A DNA stretch of 64,000 nt from contig CBDCBW010000014.1 of NCBI GenBank assembly GCA_965214485.1, positions 1 through 64,000 on the forward strand. Reading direction: 5' to 3'. Below are positions 29,071-36,662 of the stretch, piece after piece. Origin of the DNA: JANQRZ01 sp965214485 (GTDB taxonomy: Bacteria; Bacteroidota; Rhodothermia; Rhodothermales; JANQRZ01). The notes beneath the pieces are model-generated. The model worked only from the letters and a program-made list of their open reading frames with translations, did not search any database and was not told the DNA's origin. Position 1 is the stretch's first letter, and each line of letters opens with the position of its first letter. Both the position numbers and the translations under genes were made by a program.

Positions 29071-31128
29071 TCAGAACGGAAGCCCGTCGCTGGTGTCGCC
29101 CCGCGGAAGCTGCGGGCGGGCGAGAGCTTCGATCTGGGCGGGCTCGCTGTCCTCTTCTTCGGCCAGCGTCCACGGCTCCAAGAGCGACTCGGGCACCCCG
29201 TCGAGGAAGCGGCTGGGCTTCGTGAAGAAGTCTCCGGCGCGGCGCTGGCGCTGCACGGTCGGGAAGCTCACGAAGAGGTTCCGCTCGGCGCGCGTCAGGG
29301 CGACGTAGAGCAGCCGCACTTCCTCGTCCAGCTCCTCGTCGCTCTTCGCCGCGTACTGGCTCGGCAGGACCCCGTCGAGGGCCTGAATCAGAAAGACCGT
29401 GTCGAACTCCAGGCCCTTCGCGCTGTGGATGGTCGAGAGGACGAGCGGCGGCTCGTCCTTGTGGGCCCCCTCGACGTCGGTCGCCGTGAGGTCCACCGGG
29501 TCGAGCGCGAGCGATTCGAGGAAGGCGGTGCGCGAGCCCCGGCCCTCGGCGAGGCCGGCGAAGCTCTCCAGGTCCTGCGTCCGCTTCGGGTGGTCCTCGA
29601 AGTAGACCTGCTCCAGGGTCGGCTGGTAATACTGCAAGAGGAGCTCGACCTGGGCCGGCAGCGGGAGGTCACCGGCCCGCATCCGCTGCAGGAGGTCGCC
29701 GAGTTGGCGGAGGCGCGCTTCGAAGCGCGGCGAGACCGCAGGGGCAGCCAGGGTATACGGCTGCTCCGCGGCGAGGACCCACTCGACGAGGTCCCGCGCC
29801 GTGCGCGGCCCGATGCCCTCGATCAGCCCCAGCACCCGGTTCCAGGCTACGACGTCGAGCGGGTTCTCGGCGACGCGGAGGTGGGCGATCACGTCTTTGA
29901 TGTGCGCCGCCTCGCTCAGCCGCAGCCCGCCGAACTTGACGAACGGAATCCGCCGCCGGTCGAGCTCGACCTCGAGGTCGTAGGAGTTGTAGCCGCTGCG
30001 GAAGAGCACCGCCATCCGGTTCAGCGCGGTCCCCTCCTCGCGGAGCTGGAGGAGCATGTCGCAGACGAACCGGCTCTGCCAGCGGTCGTCCGGCGCGGCG
30101 ACGAGCGCGGGCCGCTCGCCCGTCGTCTTCTCGGTGAAGAGCTCCTTGTCGTACTTCCGCCTGGCCCGCCGAAGGACGAAGTTGGCGAGGTCGAGGATCG
30201 GCTGGGTCGAGCGGTAGTTCTGTTCGAGCTTGAAGAGCCGGGTGCCGGGGAACGCGTCGGGGAAGGCGAGGATGTTGCCCACGTCCGCGCCCCGGAAGCG
30301 GTAGATGCTCTGCGCGTCGTCGCCGACGGCGGTGACGTTGCCGTGGGCGCTGGCGAAGAGCTCGACGAGCCGCGCCTGCAGCCGGTTCGTGTCCTGGTAC
30401 TCGTCGACGAGCACGTAGCGGCAGGCTCCGGCGACCTTTGTTCGCGCGGCCTCGTCGGACTCGAGCAGCCGGACGGTGAGCGCGAGCAGGTCGCCGTAGT
30501 CGACGAGCCCGTGCCGCCGCTTGTAGTCCGCGAAGGCGCGCCCGAGGTCGTCGATCTCGTCGAGGTGGATGAGGAACTGCGGGGCGGTCTGCTCGAGGAC
30601 GTCCGCGATCTCCATCGCCCGGTTGGCGGCGGCGGAGAACAGGCTCTGGAGCGTCCGCTTCTTCGGAAAGCGCCGCTGGGACCGGTGCAGCCCGCGCTCC
30701 GAGCGCAGCAGGTCGATCACGTCGGCGGCGTCCGAGGCGTCGAGGATCGTGAAGTGCCTCGGGTAGCCCACCGCCTCGGCGTGGCGGCGGAGGACCTGGA
30801 GGCAGACGGCGTGGAACGTCCCGCCGCGCACGCGCTCGCAGCGCCCGTCGAGCAGGCCCGAGGCCCGGCCGAGCATCTCCTTCGCCGCGCGCCGGGTAAA
30901 GGTCAGCAGGAGAATCTCCTCGGGCGGCGCGCCGGTCTCGAGGAGGTAGGCCACGCGGTAGACGAGCGTCCGCGTCTTGCCCGTCCCCGCGCCGGCGACG
31001 ACGAGGACCGGCCCCGGCCCGGCCGTCGCGGCGGCGTGCTGCTGCTCGTTGAGCTCGCCCGCGTAGTCGATGGTGAGCGTCGAGGGCGCGGCGGCGGGTT
31101 CTTTCTTGAGGACGAAGCGGCGGGCCAC
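29071..31128 (-). CDS. UvrD/Rep-type superfamily 1 DNA helicase
   Basis: A 685-residue ATP-dependent 3'-5' DNA helicase. Motifs in order are ELNEQQHAAATA (Q motif), VVAGAGTGKTRTLVYRVAYL (Walker A), LLTFTRRAAKEM (Ia), YVLVDEYQDTN (II), VGDDAQSIYRFRGA (III), LEQNYRSTQPIL (IV), LSTIHSAKGLEFDTVFL (V) and LYVALTRAERNLFVSFP (VI). It fits UvrD/Rep/PcrA, with a slightly short C-terminus ending LPRGDTSDGLPF. The GTG at 31128 was chosen because upstream codons are unlike the family. It is divergent from parA. Confidence 0.93.
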   Translation of the reverse strand: MARRFVLKKEPAAAPSTLTIDYAGELNEQQHAAATAGPGPVLVVAGAGTGKTRTLVYRVAYLLETGAPPEEILLLTFTRRAAKEMLGRASGLLDGRCERVRGGTFHAVCLQVLRRHAEAVGYPRHFTILDASDAADVIDLLRSERGLHRSQRRFPKKRTLQSLFSAAANRAMEIADVLEQTAPQFLIHLDEIDDLGRAFADYKRRHGLVDYGDLLALTVRLLESDEAARTKVAGACRYVLVDEYQDTNRLQARLVELFASAHGNVTAVGDDAQSIYRFRGADVGNILAFPDAFPGTRLFKLEQNYRSTQPILDLANFVLRRARRKYDKELFTEKTTGERPALVAAPDDRWQSRFVCDMLLQLREEGTALNRMAVLFRSGYNSYDLEVELDRRRIPFVKFGGLRLSEAAHIKDVIAHLRVAENPLDVVAWNRVLGLIEGIGPRTARDLVEWVLAAEQPYTLAAPAVSPRFEARLRQLGDLLQRMRAGDLPLPAQVELLLQYYQPTLEQVYFEDHPKRTQDLESFAGLAEGRGSRTAFLESLALDPVDLTATDVEGAHKDEPPLVLSTIHSAKGLEFDTVFLIQALDGVLPSQYAAKSDEELDEEVRLLYVALTRAERNLFVSFPTVQRQRRAGDFFTKPSRFLDGVPESLLEPWTLAEEEDSEPAQIEALARPQLPRGDTSDGLPF

Positions 31129-31278
31129 GGTTCGGGGGTGAGGGTATGGGTGGGTGAGGGTGTGGGGATGGGAAAAGTACGGGCGGGCTTGCAGCCCCCC
31201 CGCTTCTCGCCGAGGGGGACAGACACGCGAAGCCGGAAGCGCAGCGACCGCGAGCGGGTCGGGGGGTTCCATCTTCGT

Positions 31279-31308
31279 TTGCGGCGGCACGGGGGCACGG
31301 GTATATTG
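31279..31308 (+). promoter_or_regulatory. candidate promoter for parA-parB
   Basis: TTTG ending at 31281 and TATATTG at 31302-31308, separated by 20 bp, fit the Bacteroidota pattern of TTG-N19-TAnnTTTG, 87 bp upstream of the parA ATG. The region 31129-31394 holds no other recognisable feature. Confidence 0.5.
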
Positions 31309-31394
31309 CCGGCACCACTTTCGGCGGCCCGCAGGCCCAGGGCCGCAGCGCTCCGTCAGCAGCGCGCACCCGCACCCGATTCAGCCGCGAGGAC

Positions 31395-32303
31395 ATGGGG
31401 AAGGTCATCGCCGTAGCGAACCAGAAAGGCGGCGTCGGCAAGACGACGACGGCCGTCAACCTCGCCGCGTCGCTCGCCGCGACCGAGCACCCGACGCTGC
31501 TCCTCGACATCGACCCGCAGGCCAACGGCACCTCCGCCGTCGGCGTGGACCAGCGCACGGTCGAGCACTCGACCTACGAGATGCTGACCGGCGACGTCGC
31601 CCTCGAAGAGGCGGTCCTCCCGACCGAGATGCCGTTCCTCGACGTCGTCCCGAGCCACATCAACCTCGTCGGGGCCGAGATCGAGATGATCGACCTGATG
31701 GAGCGCGAGCGCGTGCTCAAGCGCGCCATCAAAGGCGCGCGCCGGAAGTACGACTTCGTGGTGATCGACTGCCCGCCGTCGCTCGGGCTGCTCACGCTCA
31801 ACGCGCTCACCGCGGCGGACTCGGTCGCCATTCCGGTGCAGTGCGAGTACTTCGCGCTCGAGGGGCTCGGGCAGCTCCTGAACACGATCAAGATCGTCCG
31901 GCAGCACCTCAACCCGCACCTCGAGATCGAGGGCGTTCTCCTGACGATGTACGACACGCGGCTGCGCCTCTCGAAGCAGGTCGCCGCCGAGGTCCGGCGC
32001 TACTTCGGCGAGAAGGTCTTCAAGACGGTCATCCAGCGGAACGTCCGCCTCAGCGAGGCCCCGAGCTTCGGCAAGCCGGTGCTGCTCTACGAGGCCACCA
32101 GCATGGGGGCGCGCAACTACATCGGCCTCGCCCGCGAGGTCATCGACGCCAACCGCGCCTACCTCCTCGCGCAGCGCGCCGACCCCGCGAGCGGCCCGGT
32201 TGCCGCCGGCCTCCGCGCCGGCAACGGGCTCCACGCCGGCCCCGTCGCGGAGGCGGTGCCCGCTACGGTGCCCACCACGGTGCCCGCACCCGACGCTCAC
32301 TAA
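31395..32303 (+). CDS. parA: chromosome-partitioning ATPase ParA/Soj
   Basis: A 302-residue deviant Walker A ATPase that moves ParB-parS complexes during chromosome segregation. Residues 9-20 carry KGGVGKTTTAVNLA with the signature Lys, LLLDIDPQANGT follows, then FVVIDCPPSLGLLTLNAL and the ParA C-terminal QRNVRLSEAPSFGKPV. The last 40 residues are a low-complexity Ala/Pro/Val tail absent from typical Soj proteins. parB starts 33 bp downstream in the same operon. Chromosomal rather than plasmid type by similarity to Soj. Confidence 0.96.
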   Translation: MGKVIAVANQKGGVGKTTTAVNLAASLAATEHPTLLLDIDPQANGTSAVGVDQRTVEHSTYEMLTGDVALEEAVLPTEMPFLDVVPSHINLVGAEIEMIDLMERERVLKRAIKGARRKYDFVVIDCPPSLGLLTLNALTAADSVAIPVQCEYFALEGLGQLLNTIKIVRQHLNPHLEIEGVLLTMYDTRLRLSKQVAAEVRRYFGEKVFKTVIQRNVRLSEAPSFGKPVLLYEATSMGARNYIGLAREVIDANRAYLLAQRADPASGPVAAGLRAGNGLHAGPVAEAVPATVPTTVPAPDAH

Positions 32304-32336
32304 CGCCCTTCCCCCTCACGGCTCACCTCTACCTTC

Positions 32337-33299
32337 ATGGCGACGAAGAAAGCAGCGCTCGGTAAGGGCCTCAACGCGCTGATCCCGTCCATCCCCGAAC
32401 GGGCCGACGACGCCGCGCCCGCGCCCGAGAGCGGCGTCGGCCAGACGCGGCTCTACAACTTCGAGGACCGCGTCCGCCTCCTCGGGCGCGTCGCCGAGCT
32501 CGACCTCGAGGCGATCCGCCCGAACCCGTACCAGCCGCGCCAGGACTTCGACGCCGACGCGCTCGACGAGCTCGCCGAGTCGATCCGCCAGCTCGGCATC
32601 ATCCAGCCGATCACGGTCCGCGCCCTCGGCGAGGGGCGCTTCGAGATCATCTCGGGCGAGCGCCGCCTCCGGGCCGCGCGCATCGCCGGGCTGGGCCGCG
32701 TCCCGGCCTACGTCCGCGAGGCCGACACCGAGGCGATGCTCGAGATGGCGATCGTCGAGAACATCCAGCGCGCTGACCTCAACCCGGTCGAGGTCGCCCT
32801 CGGCTACCACCGGCTGATGGAGGAGTGTGGGCTGACGCAGGAGGTGGTCGCGAGGAAGGTCGGCAAGAACCGCTCGACGGTGGCGAACTCGCTGCGGCTG
32901 CTGCGCCTCCCGCCGCCGGTCCTGGCCTCGCTGCGCGACGGCACGCTCACCGGCGGCCACGCCCGGATGCTGGTCTCGGTCGAGGACCCCGACGCCCAGC
33001 TTCAGCTCTACCACAAGATCGTCGACGACGCGCTGTCGGTGCGCCAGGTCGAGGCCCTCGTCCGCGACTACCGCACGCGGCTCGAGGCCGCGCCCGCCGC
33101 CCGGGCCGCCGGCGAAGCCGCCGAGGCCGTCACCGCCCCGAGCCGCGACGCGCTCCAGATCGAGCAGTTCACCGACACGCTCCGCGACCGGCTCAGCACC
33201 CAGGTCGCCATCCGGCACCGGACCGACGGCGCGGGCAAGATCGAGATCGCGTACTACTCGCAGGACGACCTGGAGCGGGTCCTTGACCTGCTGCTCTAG
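32337..33299 (+). CDS. parB: chromosome-partitioning CTPase/DNA-binding protein ParB
   Basis: This 320-residue protein loads at parS and slides as a CTP-dependent clamp. Start MATKKAALGKGLNALIPSIP is the typical ParA-stimulating N-terminus. Residues about 55-150 are the ParB/Srx CTPase domain (IRPNPYQPRQDFD, SGERRLRAARIAG, MLEMAIVENIQRADLNPVE). A helix-turn-helix follows (LTQEVVARKVGKNRSTVANSLRLL) with the GHARML motif. The C-terminal dimerisation domain ends in DLERVLDLLL. I found no parS consensus palindrome in this window. Confidence 0.96.
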   Translation: MATKKAALGKGLNALIPSIPERADDAAPAPESGVGQTRLYNFEDRVRLLGRVAELDLEAIRPNPYQPRQDFDADALDELAESIRQLGIIQPITVRALGEGRFEIISGERRLRAARIAGLGRVPAYVREADTEAMLEMAIVENIQRADLNPVEVALGYHRLMEECGLTQEVVARKVGKNRSTVANSLRLLRLPPPVLASLRDGTLTGGHARMLVSVEDPDAQLQLYHKIVDDALSVRQVEALVRDYRTRLEAAPAARAAGEAAEAVTAPSRDALQIEQFTDTLRDRLSTQVAIRHRTDGAGKIEIAYYSQDDLERVLDLLL

Positions 33300-33312
33300 G
33301 AGGAGCGGAAGC

Positions 33313-34011
33313 GTGGAGGAGCCGAAGAGCGGAAGAGGGCCTGGAACCAGCGCCCAGCCGGGAACCAGCGCCCGGCCGGGAAGCGCCGCCGGACCGGGAA
33401 GCGCCGCCGGGCTGGGCTCGGCCCTCTCGGTCGTGCTCCTCATCCCGCTCTTTTCCGCCCTGTGGGCAGCCCCGGCCCGCGCACAGCCGGACACGACCGG
33501 CGCGGTGCCCGCAGCCGAGACCGCACCCGAGCGGTCGCTCCCCTCGCCGGGCACGGCGCTGCGGCGGAGCCTGATCGTCCCCGGTTGGGGCCAGCTCTCG
33601 AACCGGGACTACGTCAAGCTCCCGGTGGTGGCGGCGGGCGTAGGCGGAGCCCTAGTGCTCGCCGTGCTCTACAACGACCGGACGGTGCTCTACCGCCGCG
33701 CCGCGCTCTACGCTGACGGCGAGGGGCTCACGCCCGACGCCACGCCGAACCCCGATAACCCGAACGCCGCGTTCGTCGACGAGTGGCTAGAGGCCGGCAG
33801 CTTTCCGGCCCCCGTCAACCGCGCCTTCCGCGACGCGAGCCGCCGCAACCGCGACTTCTCGATCCTGCTCGGCACGCTCGCCTACGCGCTCCAGGCGCTC
33901 GACGCTTACGTCAGCGCCCACCTCGCGGGCTTCGACGTGGGCGAGGACCTGTCGCTCCGCCTCGTCCCCTCGCCCACAGGCGCGGCGGCGACGCTGCGCT
34001 GGAAGTTTTAA
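33313..34011 (+). CDS. DUF5683 domain membrane protein
   Basis: A 232-residue protein with an N-terminal hydrophobic segment (LSVVLLIPLFSALWAAPARA) that may be a signal or anchor, then the DUF5683 core: RRSLIVPGWGQLSNRDYVKL, a TM (VVAAGVGGALVLAVLYN), FRDASRRNRDFSILLGTLAY, and the final Ala-Tyr-Val-Ser-Ala-His-Leu region. DUF5683 genes frequently follow parAB in Bacteroidota; the function is unknown. The GTG at 33313 is preferred to a TTG at 33283 that overlaps parB. The first 35 residues are expanded by an 18-bp tandem repeat (GTSAQP, GTSARP, GSAAGP, GSAAGL). Confidence 0.85.
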   Translation: MEEPKSGRGPGTSAQPGTSARPGSAAGPGSAAGLGSALSVVLLIPLFSALWAAPARAQPDTTGAVPAAETAPERSLPSPGTALRRSLIVPGWGQLSNRDYVKLPVVAAGVGGALVLAVLYNDRTVLYRRAALYADGEGLTPDATPNPDNPNAAFVDEWLEAGSFPAPVNRAFRDASRRNRDFSILLGTLAYALQALDAYVSAHLAGFDVGEDLSLRLVPSPTGAAATLRWKF

Positions 34012-34080
34012 AGGGCGTTGAGCTTCAGGGGATCGGGGCGAAGGCCCCGCGCGCCTGCGACTCCCCTCCCTCAACGCCCT
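34012..34080 (+). terminator. long-range hairpin after the DUF5683 gene
   Basis: An 11-bp perfect pairing AGGGCGTTGAG/CTCAACGCCCT encloses about 47 nt that themselves contain GGGGCGAAGGCCCC. It begins directly after the stop codon. There is no T-run; it is a terminator or processing structure at best. Confidence 0.4.
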
Positions 34081-34205
34081 CTGAGGACCGAGCCGGTTAG
34101 TGTGTGGTGGTTCGGCGGGGGGAATGGGAGAGGGGTCGCCTCAAGCAATCACGCACGGAGCAAGCGGATTCGGTAGCAGACTCCGTATGAGTGAGCCGGT
34201 CTCTG

Positions 34206-34231
34206 AGCCCGGCTGAGCGCTCAGCCGGGCT
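34206..34231. repeat. 26-bp perfect palindrome over the methyltransferase stop codon
   Basis: AGCCCGGCTGAGC followed by its exact reverse complement, with no spacer. The TGA stop of the methyltransferase gene is the complement of TCA at 34221-34223 inside the palindrome, so the transcript end can fold through the stop codon. Confidence 0.85.
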
Positions 34232-34886
34232 TCCTGCCCTCCATCAGCAGCGTGTGCGGCGTCTCGGGCGTCGGCTCCCACTCGACGCCCATCACCTGGG
34301 CGTCGAAGACCTCGGGGTAGCTCGTCTCGCGGCACGGGTGGACCTGGCGGAGGTCCACGAACCCGGCGCGGTGGGCGACCTCTTCGAGGTACGAGGGCGT
34401 CAGGATCGTCAGGTGCTCCTGCCGGCAGAAGATGAAGTTCTCGAACTTGCCGCCGATGCTCTCGCGTGCGTCGGGGAATCCGTCGAACCAGTCGGCGTCG
34501 CCCTCGACGTACTTGCGAATCGCCATGTCGCCGTTCGGGCCGCCGACGCGGAAGACGCCGCCGGGCTTGAGGCAGCGGTACATCTCGCGGAAGTGCGCGT
34601 TCAGGTCCGGCAGGTGCTCGATGACGTGGTGCGAGTAGATGGCATCGACCGAGGCGTCGCGCATCGGGATGCCGTCGATGAGGTTGGCCCACACGTCGCA
34701 CTTCCCGGTGAAGGTGTTGGCGTCGATGTTGACCCAGCCGTCGAGGTAGTGCTGCTGCCCCGGCCCGAGGTGCGCCCTCACCTTCCCGCTCTTCGGTGCC
34801 CGGAGGGCCTTGTAAAGGCTCCCGTTGACCTTCATTACGGGTCCGGAGACGGAGTAGAACAGGGACTTCATCTTGCGAGACATCAT
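34221..34886 (-). CDS. SAM-dependent methyltransferase (class I)
   Basis: A 221-residue methyltransferase of the type near glycan and polysaccharide genes. VRAHLGPGQQHYLDGWVNID is the degenerate SAM motif I used by this subfamily, DASVDAIYSHHVIEHLPD is motif II with the HVIEHL helix, and MYRCLKPGGVFRVGGPNGD is motif III. The C-terminal part holds LEEVAHRAGF. The substrate is unknown. It is isolated and faces away from the glycosyltransferase at 35460. Two ATGs overlap at the start (34886 and 34883). Confidence 0.88.
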   Translation of the reverse strand: MMSRKMKSLFYSVSGPVMKVNGSLYKALRAPKSGKVRAHLGPGQQHYLDGWVNIDANTFTGKCDVWANLIDGIPMRDASVDAIYSHHVIEHLPDLNAHFREMYRCLKPGGVFRVGGPNGDMAIRKYVEGDADWFDGFPDARESIGGKFENFIFCRQEHLTILTPSYLEEVAHRAGFVDLRQVHPCRETSYPEVFDAQVMGVEWEPTPETPHTLLMEGRKPG

Positions 34887-35459
34887 AGCGGTTCGGGGGT
34901 TGGTGTCTAGCCGGTTGGACCGGCAAGGCCCTGCGCCGTGCGGGGCCGGGAGGGGGAGCGTGGGGGTCAGGGCGAAAATAGCACCGACCACACGCACCGA
35001 CAATCAGGCGGCGGGGATGTCGCCCGGCGGCAGCTGCGAAGGCCGGGAGCTTCTGTCCGAGGTCGGGCATAGACTAGGCGGTGTCTGGATATTCAGTCTG
35101 GTGCCGAGCACGAGCAGATGTCTTCGCTTCACAAGGCGCGCGAAGCAGCCGTAGCACCGCTACGGCGATGCAGCACCACGCTGTGAGCGAAGGCAGATGC
35201 CGTGTGCAGGCCGGAAGTGGATTTTCCAAACACAGCCTAGTGCAGGATCAAGGGGTCTTCTGCGGTTCGGGACGGCGAGGAGGGCATCGAGGGACGAAGG
35301 GGGTCCATCTCCCTTCCCTCCACTTCTCCCCTCCCTCCACGCCTCCGATTCCCTCGATTCCGTCGCGCTCGCTCGGCACGAGGCGTCTCCGGTTCAGAAA
35401 GCAGCAGACCGCCTGCCGAGGCACCAAAGCCGCTTCTTGCGCCTCTCCCCTCACCACGC
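34887..35459. other. 573-bp intergenic region holding a palindromic element
   Basis: No gene is supported. The central part (35073-35241) is the near-palindromic element described separately. Positions 34887-35072 contain GC-rich sequence with no motif I recognise. Positions 35242-35459 contain C/T-rich leader sequence (CCCTCCACTT, CCTCCACGCC) before the TTG start of the glycosyltransferase. Confidence 0.6.
35073..35241. mobile_element. 169-bp near-palindromic MITE-like element
   Basis: The termini ACTAGGCGGTGTCTGGA and, inverted, ACTAGGCTGTGTTTGGA match at 15 of 17 positions. Pairing continues inward (GCAC...CTTCGCT-CACA on both arms) to a perfect GCCGTAGC-ACC-GCTACGGC core whose centre, 35157, is the exact midpoint of the element. 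There is no ORF. It is either a non-autonomous transposable element or a large structured RNA or DNA hairpin. A clear target-site duplication is not visible. Confidence 0.7.
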
Positions 35460-36566
35460 TTGGCTCACTTCGTCTACGCACTCAACGGGCAGGGGCGCGG
35501 CCACACGTCGCGGTCGCTCGCCGTGGCGGAGGAGCTGCGGCGGCGCGGGCACGCCGTCACGTTCTGCTGCGGCGGCGCGGCGGCGCAGCGGCTGCGGCGG
35601 CGGGGCGAGGCCGTCCTGGCGGTCCCGGCACCGCACGAGGTGGTCCGAGCCAACCGCGTCCGGCTCCTCGCCTCGGCGTGGCGGAACGGGCCGCTCGCGC
35701 TCCGGCTGCCCGAGACCGCGGAGCGCCTCGCCGAAAGGGTGAGCGAGCTACAGGCGGACCTCGTCGTGTCGGACTTCGAGCCGTTCGCGCCGCGCGCCGC
35801 GCGGCTCCTCGGGCTGCCTGCCGTCGCCCTCGACCGGCAGCACGTCCTGACCGAGGCGCGCGCCCCGGTCCCCGTGCGGCACGCCGCGTCGGCGGCGCTG
35901 ACGCGCCTCGGCGTGCGCCTGATGGCTCCGCGCTCGCTCTTCGCCCGCCTCCTCGTCCCTGCGTTCGCGCCGCTGCCGCTCCGCGCCGGCAGCCGCGCCG
36001 AGCTGCTCCCGCCGATCCTCCGCTCGGACGTGCTCGGCGCAGCGCCCTCCGACACGGGGAGGGTGCTGGTCTACGTCAACCACCCGGCGGGGTCCGAGCC
36101 GCTGCTCCGCGCGCTCGGCGAGGCCGCCGCCGACTTCGCCGTCTACAACGTCCCTCGGCCGCCGGACCCGGGGCGCTACCCCAACCTCACCTTCGAGCCC
36201 CCCTCGCGGGACGGGTTCGTCCGCGACCTCGCGGCGTGCCGCGCCGTGGTCTGCACCGCCGGGTTCACGCTGCTCTCCGAGGCGCTCTGGCTGGGCAAGC
36301 CCGTCCTCGCCCTCCCGAACCGGGGGTTCTTCGAGCAGACCTTCAACGCGCTGGCGCTCGAGCGCTCGGGGCGCGGCCAAGCCGCCTTCGGCGCGGTCTC
36401 GGCGCGCCGGCTGGATTCCTTCCTCCGCAGGCCCCCGCAGGGGTGCCCCGGCGGCCCCGTGGGGAACTCGCTCGCGGCAGACCGCATCGAAGCCGTTTTG
36501 GTGCACCGGCGAAGCCGGGCCGCGCCGACCGGAAACGCGGCCTTCCGGGCTGGTTCGGCCACATAA
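35460..36566 (+). CDS. GT-B glycosyltransferase (MGT/UGT-like)
   Basis: A 368-residue GT-B protein. The start (TTG at 35460) gives AHFVYALNGQGRGHTSRSLA, the G-x-G-R-GH-x-x-R glycine loop of MurG/UGT-like and MJ1255-type transferases. The donor domain has VYVNHPAGS, NLTFEPPSRDGFVRDLAACR, VVCTAGFTLLSEALWLGKPVL and PNRGFFEQTFNALALE. It probably transfers a sugar from a nucleotide donor to a lipid or glycan acceptor at the inner membrane. It precedes the sphingolipid genes by 96 bp, so glycosylation of a sphingolipid is conceivable but unproven. The C-terminus is Arg-rich and not conserved. Confidence 0.85.
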   Translation: MAHFVYALNGQGRGHTSRSLAVAEELRRRGHAVTFCCGGAAAQRLRRRGEAVLAVPAPHEVVRANRVRLLASAWRNGPLALRLPETAERLAERVSELQADLVVSDFEPFAPRAARLLGLPAVALDRQHVLTEARAPVPVRHAASAALTRLGVRLMAPRSLFARLLVPAFAPLPLRAGSRAELLPPILRSDVLGAAPSDTGRVLVYVNHPAGSEPLLRALGEAAADFAVYNVPRPPDPGRYPNLTFEPPSRDGFVRDLAACRAVVCTAGFTLLSEALWLGKPVLALPNRGFFEQTFNALALERSGRGQAAFGAVSARRLDSFLRRPPQGCPGGPVGNSLAADRIEAVLVHRRSRAAPTGNAAFRAGSAT

Positions 36567-36662
36567 CACCCTTTCACTGTATCTTGCCCGGTCCGCCCGT
36601 CACCCCGCCGTAGCTTGTGCAGGTTTCGCGGACGAGACCCCCAAGCGACCTGGAGAGCGCCT

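Noticed and set aside
29068..31416. A 782-residue plus-strand frame
   Set aside because: It is antisense to the helicase gene, which has all SF1 motifs. Its composition is typical of antisense GC-rich frames.
33283..33312. TTG at 33283 as the start of the DUF5683 gene
   Set aside because: It would overlap parB and add residues with no family support; the GTG at 33313 is just outside parB.
31129..33400. parS site near parAB
   Set aside because: I looked for a TGTTYCACGTGRAACA-like palindrome and found only unrelated CACGTG hexamers elsewhere in the window.
35081..36613. A 510-residue plus-strand frame overlapping the palindromic element
   Set aside because: It is the wrong frame relative to the glycosyltransferase with its GxGRGH loop, and is Arg/Ala/Pro-rich shadow sequence.
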